Part shown: one piece after another, positions 1-9,450 of the stretch
How positions within the stretch are numbered: position 1 is the first letter of the stretch
Layout: every line of letters begins with the position of its first letter
NCBI RefSeq assembly: GCF_008041935.1
Contig: NZ_VKAC01000009.1
Span: forward strand, 1 to 64,000
Direction of reading: 5' to 3'
Length of the DNA stretch: 64,000 nt
From: Quadrisphaera setariae
GTDB taxonomy: Bacteria > Actinomycetota > Actinomycetes > Actinomycetales > Quadrisphaeraceae
Notes under the pieces: generated by a model
Told to the model about the DNA's origin: nothing
Database searches by the model: none
What the model saw: the letters and a program-made list of their open reading frames with translations, nothing else
Program-made: the position numbers and the translations under genes

Positions 1-190
1 CGACTTCACCGAGGCGGTGCGCCTGGTGGCGTCGGGGGAGGTGCCCGCCGGTCGGCTGATCAGCGACGTCGTCCCGCTGGCACGGGTGGGTGAGGCGTTC
101 GAGGCGCTGGCTGGTGGGGGTGCTGTGAAGGTGCTCATCGACTGCCAGGGCGACTCCTCTGAGCACGCGGCCCAGGGTGAGCTGGCATGA
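1..190 (+). CDS. Zinc-dependent alcohol dehydrogenase family protein, C-terminal end (partial)
   Basis: The window opens inside this gene; only the last 62 codons are present (reading frame begins at base 2, stop TGA at 188-190). The fragment ends with a segment of the type seen at the C-terminus of medium-chain dehydrogenases of the L-idonate 5-dehydrogenase / sorbitol dehydrogenase group (a VGEAFEAL helix followed by VKVLID). Zinc ligands and the Rossmann motif lie outside the window, so the substrate cannot be named. Its stop codon overlaps the ATG of the next gene (ATGA), so it is very probably the upstream member of the sugar-acid operon and oxidises a polyol or sugar acid that feeds it. 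Confidence 0.7.
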   Translation, partial: DFTEAVRLVASGEVPAGRLISDVVPLARVGEAFEALAGGGAVKVLIDCQGDSSEHAAQGELA

Positions 191-957
191 GCGGGGCCTC
201 CCCGTTCGACCTGACCGGCAAGCTCGCGGCGGTCACCGGCGCCAGCCGGGGGATCGGGGCGGCGGTCGCGGTGGCGCTGGCGCGGGCGGGGGCTGACGTC
301 ATCGGCTGCTCCACCCGCGGTCCTGATGAGGATGTCGCTGAGGCGGTGCGCGCCACCGGGCGGGAGTTCACGTCGCTGGCGTGTGACCTGGCTGACCGGG
401 CTGCGGTGCAGGCGCTGGGTGCGGACCTGGCTTCCTGGGACGGTGGGCGCGGGGTGGACCTGCTGGTGGCCAACGGCGGCACCATCCGGCGCACCCCCGC
501 CGCGCAGCACTCCCTGGCGGACTGGGACCACGTGCTGGAGGTGGACCTGACCGCGCAGTTCGTGCTGGCCCAGGCGGTGGGCGCGTCCATGCTCGAGCGC
601 GGCAGCGGACGGATCGTGTTCACCGCGTCGCTGCTGAGCTTCCAGGGCGGCATCACCGTTCCGGGCTACACCGCCGCCAAGCACGGCGTGGCGGGCTTGA
701 CCAAGGCCCTCGCCAACGAGTGGAGCTCTAGGGGCGTCGGCGTCAACGCCGTGGCACCGGGGTACATCGCCACCGACAACACCGCTGCGCTGCGCGAGGA
801 CGAGGACCGTTCGCGGGCGATCCTGGAGCGCATCCCTGCGGGGCGGTGGGGCCGTGCGGAGGACATCGCCGGTGCGGTGGTGTACCTGTGCAGTCCGGCG
901 GCGGAGTACGTCCACGGCGTGGTGCTGCCCGTCGACGGTGGTTGGCTCGGGCGATGA
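187..957 (+). CDS. kduD: SDR family 2-dehydro-3-deoxy-D-gluconate 5-dehydrogenase-like (KduD type)
   Basis: A 256-residue classical short-chain dehydrogenase. The cofactor motif TGASRGIG is at residues 17-24 and the catalytic set is S148, Y161, K165. The stretches TAQFVLAQAVG, LLSFQGGITVP, ERIPAGRWG and VLPVDGGW are characteristic of KduD, which interconverts 2,5-diketo-3-deoxygluconate and 2-keto-3-deoxygluconate (KDG) in hexuronate breakdown. The usual NNAG motif reads ANGG (residues 95-98), which is odd but keeps the central Asn. The gene is coupled by ATGA overlaps to both neighbours, and the genes for KDG kinase and KDPG aldolase follow, which supports the KDG assignment. Gluconate 5-dehydrogenase is the main alternative. 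Confidence 0.8.
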   Translation: MSGASPFDLTGKLAAVTGASRGIGAAVAVALARAGADVIGCSTRGPDEDVAEAVRATGREFTSLACDLADRAAVQALGADLASWDGGRGVDLLVANGGTIRRTPAAQHSLADWDHVLEVDLTAQFVLAQAVGASMLERGSGRIVFTASLLSFQGGITVPGYTAAKHGVAGLTKALANEWSSRGVGVNAVAPGYIATDNTAALREDEDRSRAILERIPAGRWGRAEDIAGAVVYLCSPAAEYVHGVVLPVDGGWLGR

Positions 958-1637
958 CCACCCCTGAGGACCCGCTGCCCGGCACCCAGGACCTCGCCCG
1001 CGCCCTGGCGCGCTGTCCGCTGCTGCCGGTCGTCGTCGTGGGGGAGCGCACCGACGGGGGCGCTCTGGGTGCCGCGCTGGTCGAGGGCGGGCTGACCGCT
1101 GCGGAGGTGGTGCTGCGCACCCCCGCGGCGCTGCGGGTGCTCGCCGAGCTGGCTCCCACGCCCGGGCTGCTGGTCGGGGCGGGCACGGTGGTCGACCCCG
1201 ACCAGGTCGACGCCGTGGTGGACGCGGGCGCGCGCTTCGTGGTGAGCCCCGGGCACGACCCCGACGTCGTCGCCCGCGCCCGTGCGCGGGGCGTCCCGGC
1301 GGTGCCGGGGGTGTCCACGGCGAGCGAGGTGCAGCTGGCCCGCCGGGCCGGGCTGCGGCTGTTGAAGGTCTTCCCCGCCGGCGCGGTCGGCGGCACGGCG
1401 CTGCTGTCAGGGCTCGCCGGTCCCTTCCCGGACGTCTCGTTCGTGCCCACCGGCGGCATCGGCGAGGCCGACCTGGGCGACTACCTCGCGCTGCGCTCCG
1501 TGGCCGGCGTCGGGGGCAGCTGGTGCGTGCCGGCCTCCCTCGTGGCCGACGTGACCGGCCGGGGCGTGCCCGCCTGGGACGACCTGGTCGAGGACGTCGC
1601 CGTCGCCGTGGCCGCCTGCCGGGACGCGCGCCCGTGA
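954..1637 (+). CDS. eda: 2-dehydro-3-deoxy-phosphogluconate (KDPG) aldolase
   Basis: A 227-residue class I aldolase that splits KDPG into pyruvate and glyceraldehyde 3-phosphate in the cytoplasm. The Schiff-base lysine is K138 in the LLKVFPA motif; the general base Glu is E51 in AEVVLRT; the phosphate-binding FVPTGGI segment is near the C-terminal third. Length matches the family. The ATG at 954 overlaps the kduD stop (ATGA), and the gene ends in a GTGA overlap with the kinase gene, so the three enzymes are probably translated in a coupled way. Together with the next gene it completes the route KDG to KDPG to central metabolism. Aldolases acting on 2-keto-3-deoxy-6-phosphogalactonate look similar and cannot be excluded. 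Confidence 0.88.
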   Translation: MTTPEDPLPGTQDLARALARCPLLPVVVVGERTDGGALGAALVEGGLTAAEVVLRTPAALRVLAELAPTPGLLVGAGTVVDPDQVDAVVDAGARFVVSPGHDPDVVARARARGVPAVPGVSTASEVQLARRAGLRLLKVFPAGAVGGTALLSGLAGPFPDVSFVPTGGIGEADLGDYLALRSVAGVGGSWCVPASLVADVTGRGVPAWDDLVEDVAVAVAACRDARP

Positions 1638-2767
1638 GCAGCCCCGCCAGCCCGGTGCCGGTGGAGGTGCTGGCGCTGGGCGAGGTGATGCTGCGGCTCG
1701 ACCCGGGGGAGGGCCGCATCGCCACCACCCGCTCCTTCGCGGTCTTCGAGGGCGGCGGGGAGTACAACGCGGTGCGGGCGCTGGCCACGTGCTTCGGCCG
1801 GCGGGCGGGGCTGGTGAGCGCCCTCCCCGACGACCCCGTCGGGCGCCTCGCCGAGGGCCTCGTGCGCGCCGCCGGCGTCGACGTCTCCCGCGTCGCCCTG
1901 GCCGACCCGGCCACCGGCGGCTCCCCACCGCTCAGGACCGGCCTGAACTTCGTCGAGCGCGGCTTCGGGGTCCGCGGAGCCCTCGGCGTCTCCGACCGCG
2001 CCGGGTCGGCCGCGTCTCGGATGGCCCCCGGCGACGTCGACTGGGACGTCGCCCTCGACGGGGTCGCGCACCTGCACACCGGCGGTGTCTTCGCCGGGCT
2101 GTCCGAGACGACGACGGCGCTGGCCGAAGAGGCCCTGCGCGCTGCGCGGCGGCTGGGGGTGGGCACGTCGTACGACGTCAACCACCGCCCCTCGCTGTGG
2201 CGCTCGCGCGGGGGCGCGGCGGCGGCCCGCGAGGTGGACCTGCGCCTGGCCGGGCTGGCCGACGTCGTCCTCGGTGCCCTGCAGCTGGCTCCCGGGCCGC
2301 AGCCGGGCGCTGACGGGGAGCTGGGGTCGCCGGAGGAGGTGGGGGAGGTCCTCGCCGGGCTCGGCGAGCGCTGGACCCGTTCGGCGGGCCGAGGAGAGCA
2401 GGACGACGACGGGCGCCCGCCGCTGCTGGTCAGCTCCTGGCGCCGCGTGGTCTCGGCCGGCGTCAACGACTGGGGCGCCGCGGCGTGGAGCCCGGCCACC
2501 GGCGTCGTCGTCGGCCCGCGGCTGGACGGCGTCGCGGTGCTGGACCGCATCGGCAGCGGCGACGCCCTCACCGCCGGGGTGCTCGACGGAGTCCTGGACG
2601 CCCGCCAGACCGGCGCACCCCTGGACGCCCCCGCCCTGCGGGAGGCCCTCGCCCTGGGCGTCGCGGCCGGCGCCCTCACCATGACCACCCCCGGCGACAC
2701 GTGCGCGGCCACTCTGGCCGAGGTGCGCGCGCTCGCCGCCGGGGGCACCGCCCACGTCGTCCGATGA
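1634..2767 (+). CDS. kdgK: PfkB-family sugar kinase, probable 2-keto-3-deoxygluconate kinase
   Basis: A 377-residue ribokinase-fold kinase read from a GTG that overlaps the aldolase stop (GTGA). The N-terminus has the LALGEVMLRLDP start common in KdgK proteins and GGGEYNAVRAL in the substrate lid. The catalytic loop is IGSGDALTAG, with catalytic Asp at residue 310. The position directly after the KDPG aldolase gene argues for phosphorylation of KDG to KDPG rather than for fructokinase or ribokinase activity. A glycine/arginine-rich stretch around residues 240-255 looks like an insertion relative to shorter family members. Confidence 0.8.
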   Translation: MSSPASPVPVEVLALGEVMLRLDPGEGRIATTRSFAVFEGGGEYNAVRALATCFGRRAGLVSALPDDPVGRLAEGLVRAAGVDVSRVALADPATGGSPPLRTGLNFVERGFGVRGALGVSDRAGSAASRMAPGDVDWDVALDGVAHLHTGGVFAGLSETTTALAEEALRAARRLGVGTSYDVNHRPSLWRSRGGAAAAREVDLRLAGLADVVLGALQLAPGPQPGADGELGSPEEVGEVLAGLGERWTRSAGRGEQDDDGRPPLLVSSWRRVVSAGVNDWGAAAWSPATGVVVGPRLDGVAVLDRIGSGDALTAGVLDGVLDARQTGAPLDAPALREALALGVAAGALTMTTPGDTCAATLAEVRALAAGGTAHVVR

Positions 2768-2856
2768 CGCGGCGCAGCGACGACCAGACAGACCCACGGA
2801 GGACCAGCGACATGACCAGCCCCGCCACGGCACGGACCACGGAGGACCCGCGATGA
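2764..2856 (+). CDS. Small ORF (30 codons) bridging kdgK and the FAH-family gene
   Basis: An ATG at 2764 overlaps the kdgK stop (ATGA) and the frame stays open to a TGA at 2854-2856 that overlaps the ATG of the next gene (ATGA). An internal in-frame ATG at 2812 is preceded by ACGGAGGA (2796-2803) at good spacing and would give a 14-residue peptide. The encoded peptide is polar and rich in Thr, Arg and Asp, with no recognisable domain. It may be a translational relay that carries ribosomes across the gap in this operon, or a leader peptide; a non-functional open frame is also possible. Nothing in the sequence shows that a stable protein is made. Confidence 0.4.
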   Translation: MTRRSDDQTDPRRTSDMTSPATARTTEDPR

Positions 2857-3728
2857 GGCTCGTGCGCTTCGGTGAGGCCGGCGCGGAGGTGCCCGGCGTG
2901 CTCGACGGCGACGGCGTGCTGCGCGACGCGTCCTCGCTCGTCGCCGACTGGGGCGGCGCCTCCCTCGCCCCCGAGCGCCTCGCCGCGCTGGCCGGACGCG
3001 TGACCGACCTGCCCGCCGTCGCCGGCTGGGACGCCGAGCACGCGGAGACCGGCGGCGGCCTCCGCCTCGGGCCGCCCGTCGCCCGCCCGGGCAAGGTCGT
3101 CTGCATCGGCGTCAACTACGCCGACCACGCCGCCGAGTCGGGCATGCAGACCCCGCCCGAGCCAGTCGTCTTCATGAAGGACCCGTGGACCGTCATCGGC
3201 CACCGCGACACCGTGCTCGTGCCGCGCGGGTCCACGAAGACCGACTACGAGGTGGAACTGGCCGTCGTCATCGGGGCCACCGCCCGCTACCTCGACTCCC
3301 CGGACGACGCCCTCGCCTGCGTGGCCGGCTACGCGACGAGCCACGACGTCTCCGAGCGGTTCCTCCAGCTGGAGGGCACCGGCACCTGGGACAAGGGCAA
3401 GAGCTGCGAGACCTTCAACCCGCTCGGCCCGTGGCTGCTCACCGCCGACGAGGTGCCCGACCCCCAGGACCTCGAGCTGCGCCTGTCCGTCAACGGCGAG
3501 GAGCGCCAGCACGGCTCGACCGCGCAGATGGTCTTCGGCGTCGCGGCGCTCGTCCACTACCTGAGCCAGGTGATGGTGCTGCACCCCGGTGACGTCATCA
3601 ACAGCGGGACGCCGGCCGGCGTCGCGCTCGGCTTCCCCGACCCCAAGCCGTACCTGCGCTCCGGCGACGTCGTGGAGTGCTCCATCTCCGGCCTGGGCAC
3701 CCAGCGCACGGTGATGGGGCAGGCGTGA
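2853..3728 (+). CDS. Fumarylacetoacetate hydrolase (FAH) family protein, probable 2,4-diketo-3-deoxy-sugar-acid hydrolase
   Basis: A 291-residue FAH-fold enzyme. It has the small N-terminal domain (residues 1-70) and then the catalytic domain starting GKVVCIGVNYADHA. Metal ligands are seen in DYEVELA (E133, E135) and the SGTPAGVALG loop is near the end. The start has ACGGAGGAC directly upstream. The family cleaves C-C bonds next to diketo groups; with the SDR and aldo/keto reductase that follow, the best guess is the 2,4-didehydro-3-deoxy-L-fuconate hydrolase step (products pyruvate and a small hydroxy acid). Family members are often misannotated as 2-hydroxyhepta-2,4-diene-1,7-dioate isomerase or ureidoglycolate lyase, so the substrate is inference. 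Confidence 0.78.
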   Translation: MRLVRFGEAGAEVPGVLDGDGVLRDASSLVADWGGASLAPERLAALAGRVTDLPAVAGWDAEHAETGGGLRLGPPVARPGKVVCIGVNYADHAAESGMQTPPEPVVFMKDPWTVIGHRDTVLVPRGSTKTDYEVELAVVIGATARYLDSPDDALACVAGYATSHDVSERFLQLEGTGTWDKGKSCETFNPLGPWLLTADEVPDPQDLELRLSVNGEERQHGSTAQMVFGVAALVHYLSQVMVLHPGDVINSGTPAGVALGFPDPKPYLRSGDVVECSISGLGTQRTVMGQA

Positions 3729-4537
3729 GCGAGTTCGGCGGCGTCCGCGCCGTCGTGACAGGAGGCGCCAGCGGCATCGGCCGCGCCGTCGCCCGGGCGC
3801 TCGCCGAGCGCGGCGCGGCCGTCGCCTCCCTCGACCTGCGACCGCTCGAGCAGCCCGAGGCCGGCATCACCGAGATCGCCTGCGACGTCGGCGACGACGC
3901 CTCCGTGCGCGCTGCCGTGGCCCGCGCCGCCGAGGTCCTCGGCGGGCTCGACGTGGTGGTCTCCAACGCGGGCGTCGGGTCCGTCGGCACCGTGGAGGAC
4001 GTCGACGACGACGAGTGGCACCGGGTCCTCGACGTCAACGTGGTCGGCACCGCGCGCCTGGTGCGGGCGGCGCTGCCGCACCTGCGCGCCAGCGCCGCCG
4101 CCGCGGAGGCTGCGGGCCGGCCCAGCCCGGCGGCGGTGGTCTGCACCGGATCGATCGGCGGCTGGACCGGCCTGGTGCAGCGCGCCGCGTACAACGCCAG
4201 CAAGGGCGCGCTGCACGCCCTCGTCCAGGCGATGGCCGCGGACCTGGTCCGTGAGGGCGTGCGCGTCAACGCCGTCGCCCCCGGCACCGCTGACACCCCG
4301 TGGGTGGCTCGCCTGCTCTCCCAGGCCGACGACCCCGAGGCCGCGCGTGCTGCGCTCATGGCCCGCCAGCCCACCGGCCGGCTCGTGGCCCCCGAGCAGG
4401 TGGCGCACGCCATCTGCTACCTCGCCAGTCCCCTCGCGGGTGCCACCACCGGCAGCGTGCTGCAGGTGGACGGCGGCGCCCACAGCCTCGTCCTGCCCCC
4501 TCGCCAGCCCGCCCAGCCCCCGCAGGAGACCGCATGA
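3725..4537 (+). CDS. SDR family oxidoreductase, probable 2-keto-3-deoxy-sugar-acid dehydrogenase
   Basis: A 270-residue classical SDR beginning at a GTG that overlaps the upstream stop (GTGA). The NAD(P) motif TGGASGIG is at residues 12-19, SNAG follows strand 4, and the catalytic residues are S143, Y156, K160. The C-terminal VDGGAHSL motif is present. Sitting between an FAH-family hydrolase and an aldo/keto reductase, it could oxidise 2-keto-3-deoxy-L-fuconate (or the matching rhamnonate or galactonate compound) to the diketo acid that the hydrolase cleaves. The end of the gene is a Pro/Gln-rich tail of about 20 residues. General 3-oxoacyl-ACP-reductase-like function is the fallback call. 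Confidence 0.72.
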   Translation: MSEFGGVRAVVTGGASGIGRAVARALAERGAAVASLDLRPLEQPEAGITEIACDVGDDASVRAAVARAAEVLGGLDVVVSNAGVGSVGTVEDVDDDEWHRVLDVNVVGTARLVRAALPHLRASAAAAEAAGRPSPAAVVCTGSIGGWTGLVQRAAYNASKGALHALVQAMAADLVREGVRVNAVAPGTADTPWVARLLSQADDPEAARAALMARQPTGRLVAPEQVAHAICYLASPLAGATTGSVLQVDGGAHSLVLPPRQPAQPPQETA

Positions 4538-5559
4538 CCGCGTCGTCCTCGTCCAGCCCGGCGGCCCAGCCGCTGCCCACCCGCGAGGTCCGCGCCACCG
4601 GCGTGCGCCTCAGCACCCTCGGCTTCGGCGGAGCCGTCATCGGCAACCTGTACCGGGCCGTGGACGACGCGACGGCCCGCGCCGCGGTCGACGCCGCCTG
4701 GGACGCCGGCATCCGCTACTTCGACACCGCCCCGCACTACGGCGTGGGCCTGTCGGAGCGGCGCCTGGGGGAGGCGCTAAGCGGACGGCCCCGCGACGAG
4801 TTCGTGGTCTCGTCCAAGGTCGGGCGCCTCCTGCGGCCCCGGGACGTGCCCCTGGAGCGCGACGACGACGGCTTCGACGTCCCCGGCGACCTGGGCCGCG
4901 TCCGTGACTACAGCCGGGACGGAGTGCTGCGCTCCGTGGAGGAGACGCTGGAGCGCACCGGGCTCGACAGGATCGACGTCGTCTACGTCCACGACCCCGA
5001 CTCCGACGACGAGCTGGGCCAGACGGTCACCGAGGCCCTGCCGGCGCTCGTGGAGCTGCGCGACCAGGGCGTGGTCGGCGCCGTGGGAGCCGGCATGAAC
5101 TTCTCCGGGCCCCTGACCAGGGTGCTGCGCGAGACCGACGCGGACGTCGTCATGCTCGCCGGGCGGTACACCCTGCTGGAGCAGGGCGCCCTCGACGACG
5201 TGCTGCCCGCCGCGGTCGAGCAGGGCAGGGCCGTGGTGGCCGTGGGGGTGTTCAACTCGGGGCTGCTGGCGCGCCAGCAGGTCCCGGACGACGCGCACTG
5301 GAACTACGAGCAGGCGCCGCCGCACGTCCTCGCCAGGGCCCGCCAGCTGGCGGCCGCCTGCGCCGAGCACGGCACCACGCTGCCGGCGGCCGCCGTCGCC
5401 TTCGCCCTCGCGCACCCCGCCGTCGTCGACGTGACCCTGGGGATGCGCACGCCGGAGCAGGTGGCGCGCAACGCCGCCCTGCTCGGCGAGGAGCCGGCGG
5501 ACGGCTGGCAGCCGCTGTGGGACGACCTCGCCGGACGGGGGCTGCTCGGTCGGGGCTGA
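4534..5559 (+). CDS. Aldo/keto reductase, L-fucose / D-threo-aldose 1-dehydrogenase type
   Basis: A 341-residue TIM-barrel oxidoreductase coupled by ATGA to the SDR gene. The catalytic tetrad is visible as D64 and Y69 in YFDTAPHYG, K95 in SSKVGR and H153 in VYVHDPD. The GFGGAVIGNLYR beginning and the HDPDSDD segment match the group containing L-fucose dehydrogenase, D-threo-aldose 1-dehydrogenase and pyridoxal 4-dehydrogenase. It is the last gene of the operon and would supply the first oxidation (sugar to lactone) of a non-phosphorylative pathway. No lactonase or sugar-acid dehydratase is in the window; they may lie upstream of base 1. Confidence 0.78.
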   Translation: MTASSSSSPAAQPLPTREVRATGVRLSTLGFGGAVIGNLYRAVDDATARAAVDAAWDAGIRYFDTAPHYGVGLSERRLGEALSGRPRDEFVVSSKVGRLLRPRDVPLERDDDGFDVPGDLGRVRDYSRDGVLRSVEETLERTGLDRIDVVYVHDPDSDDELGQTVTEALPALVELRDQGVVGAVGAGMNFSGPLTRVLRETDADVVMLAGRYTLLEQGALDDVLPAAVEQGRAVVAVGVFNSGLLARQQVPDDAHWNYEQAPPHVLARARQLAAACAEHGTTLPAAAVAFALAHPAVVDVTLGMRTPEQVARNAALLGEEPADGWQPLWDDLAGRGLLGRG

Positions 5560-5565
5560 CCCCCC

Positions 5566-5593
5566 GGACCCGCCCCGGCACGGGCGCGGGTCC
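5566..5593 (+). terminator. GC-rich hairpin after the catabolic operon
   Basis: GGACCCGC (5566-5573) pairs with GCGGGTCC (5586-5593), and CCCG/CGGG can pair inside the loop. There is no T-run, as usual for actinobacterial terminators. It begins 7 nt after the aldo/keto reductase stop. Confidence 0.6.
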
Positions 5594-5643
5594 TCACCCG
5601 TCCGCGCGCTCGTGCTCCCCGCGGCACCCGCCGATGAAGGGGT

Positions 5644-7320
5644 GTGACCACGGCCGGGACGCACCTCCTCCCCGCGTGCGGGGCAGTGGTCGCCGCAGCG
5701 CTGCTGGTGGGTCTCGCGGCGGCGCTGCTGCTGCGCCGGCGGCTCGCGCGCTCCGCGGCGGAGCTGTCTTCCGCCCGGGAGGCGCTGCGCGGCCTGGAGC
5801 TCCGCGCCCGCCTCGTCGTCTCCGGCGACCACGAGCAGGCGCTCTCACTGCCCGAGCTCCCGGGTCCCCTCGGACGCGACGTGCGCGCGTGGGCGGTGCA
5901 GACCCAGCGGTCCGAGCAGGTCCGCGACCAGCTCCAGCAGCAGCTCCGGCACCAGGCCGCCCACGACTCGCTGACAGGTCTCGCGGTGCGCTCCCGCGTG
6001 CTGGAGCAGCTCGCGGGCGCGGTGGAGCTCGACCGCGCCGCGGGCCGGCGCACCGCCCTGGTCCTCGTGGACCTCGACGGCTTCCAGGCCGTCAACGACC
6101 GCCACGGCCACGCCGCCGGTGACGAGCTGCTGCGGGTGGTCGCCGACCGGCTGCGGTCCACCGCGCGCGCCGGTGACGTGGTCGGTCGCCTCGGGGGTGA
6201 CGAGTTCGTCGTGGTGGTCCCCGACGCCCCCGACGCCGACGCCCTCGTCCGCTCCGCCGGCCGGCTGGTCGGCGTCCTGGCCGAGCCCGTGCAGGTCAGC
6301 GGGTACCTGCTGAGCTGCACGGCCAGCGCGGGCGTCGCCCTGCGCGCGGGCGCGGGGCAGGGCGAGGAGGTGCTCGACGCGGCCGCGGTGGCCAGGACGC
6401 TGCTCGTCGACGCGGCCACCGCGGCGCACCGCGCCAAGGCCGCGGGCCGCGCGCGCGTGGAGCTCTTCGACGACGACCTGCGCTCCCAGCTCGCGGAGGC
6501 CGCCTCCACCGAGCAGGCGCTGCGCACCGCGCTCGCGCTCGGCCAGCTCCGCGTCGTCTACCAGCCCGTCGTGGGCCTCCCCGGTACCGGCCAGGAACCG
6601 GCCCACCCCGACGACGGTGAGCTGCTCGGCGTGGAGGCGCTGCTGCGATGGGACCGACCCGGTCACGGCCCGGTGGACCCCGCGGTCGTCGTGGCGGCCG
6701 CGGAGCGGTGCGGTCTGGTGCGCGGCCTGGAGGCGTTCGTCCTCGCCGAGGCCGCGCTGCAGCTGGTGCGCTGGAGGGTGCGCGGTCGCGACGTGCCGGT
6801 GGTCTCGGTGAACCTCTCCGCGCGCCACCTCGCCGACCCGCGCGTGGTGCCCGACGTCCTGGAGGCGCTGGAGACGGCGGGCCTGGAGCCGTCGCGCCTG
6901 CAGGTGGAGATCAGCGAGGGCGTGCTCGTCGACGACGGCCACGCCGCGGAGCACCTGCGCGCGCTGCGCTCGCACGGGGTGCGCGTGGCGCTGGACGACT
7001 TCGGCACCGGAGCCACCTCGATCGCCGCGCTGGCCACGACTCCCGCGGACCAGCTCAAGGTCGCCGGTCGCTTCGTGGCGGCGGAAGGGGCCGCCGACGA
7101 GCAGCTGCTGGAGCTCATGGCCCGCGCGGGCACCGCCTTCGGCCTGCAGGTGGTCGCCGAGGGGGTCGAGACCGCCGCACAGGCGGAGAGGGCCCTGCGC
7201 GCCGGCTGCACCGGCGCGCAGGGGTGGCACTTCTGCCCCGCGCTGTCCGCCGACGAGCTCGAGCCACGGCTGCCGCTGCTGCGCGACAGCCGGGCGGAGG
7301 TCCGCGCGCCGGTACGCTGA
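5644..7320 (+). CDS. GGDEF-EAL domain protein (cyclic di-GMP turnover), membrane anchored
   Basis: A 558-residue protein with one N-terminal membrane segment (about residues 10-30), a short linker, a diguanylate cyclase domain with intact GGDEF (184-188) and a C-terminal EAL phosphodiesterase domain (E331-A-L). The EAL domain keeps NLSARHL, the EIS glutamate, DDFG (D451-D452), K472, the AEGVE glutamate and GAQGW. The residue two after K472, normally Asp in the KxD motif, is Ala474, so phosphodiesterase activity may be weakened. No sensory domain beyond the membrane segment is visible. The GTG at 5644 sits very close to AAGGGG, so the exact start is uncertain. It is a single gene between the operon hairpin and typA. 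Confidence 0.88.
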   Translation: MTTAGTHLLPACGAVVAAALLVGLAAALLLRRRLARSAAELSSAREALRGLELRARLVVSGDHEQALSLPELPGPLGRDVRAWAVQTQRSEQVRDQLQQQLRHQAAHDSLTGLAVRSRVLEQLAGAVELDRAAGRRTALVLVDLDGFQAVNDRHGHAAGDELLRVVADRLRSTARAGDVVGRLGGDEFVVVVPDAPDADALVRSAGRLVGVLAEPVQVSGYLLSCTASAGVALRAGAGQGEEVLDAAAVARTLLVDAATAAHRAKAAGRARVELFDDDLRSQLAEAASTEQALRTALALGQLRVVYQPVVGLPGTGQEPAHPDDGELLGVEALLRWDRPGHGPVDPAVVVAAAERCGLVRGLEAFVLAEAALQLVRWRVRGRDVPVVSVNLSARHLADPRVVPDVLEALETAGLEPSRLQVEISEGVLVDDGHAAEHLRALRSHGVRVALDDFGTGATSIAALATTPADQLKVAGRFVAAEGAADEQLLELMARAGTAFGLQVVAEGVETAAQAERALRAGCTGAQGWHFCPALSADELEPRLPLLRDSRAEVRAPVR

Positions 7321-7355
7321 GGGCCTCCACCCCACGACGGATCGAGTGCACACCC

Positions 7356-9260
<1,905 letters not shown>

Positions 9261-9275
9261 GGCAGCGCCGCCGCT

Positions 9276-9338
9276 CCGCGAAGGCGGAGAACAGGGTCAG
9301 GAACTCCCCGTTCCTGACCCTGTTCTCCGCCTTCGCGG
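9276..9338. terminator. Perfect 29-bp inverted repeat with 5-nt loop
   Basis: The arms at 9276-9304 and 9310-9338 are exact reverse complements around the loop TCCCC. This is far longer than any other hairpin here. It begins 15 nt after typA and lies ahead of the ATPase/TOPRIM cassette. It can act as a terminator for typA in either orientation, but its length also suits a mobile-element or boundary structure. Confidence 0.75.
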
Positions 9339-9450
9339 CGTCCTGGGGGTGCTCGATGTCTCCTTGTGGCCGCCGCGCTCGCCTGAGCACCTTCGGCGCG
9401 CTCAGGGGTCGAGACGTGTCTGAGACCCGACCACCTGGGAGGATGGTCCC

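Noticed and set aside
7281-7318. A full -35/-10 promoter for typA
   Set aside because: TACGCT at 7313 is a plausible -10 box but nothing like a -35 was found at the right distance, so it was only mentioned in the gene entry.
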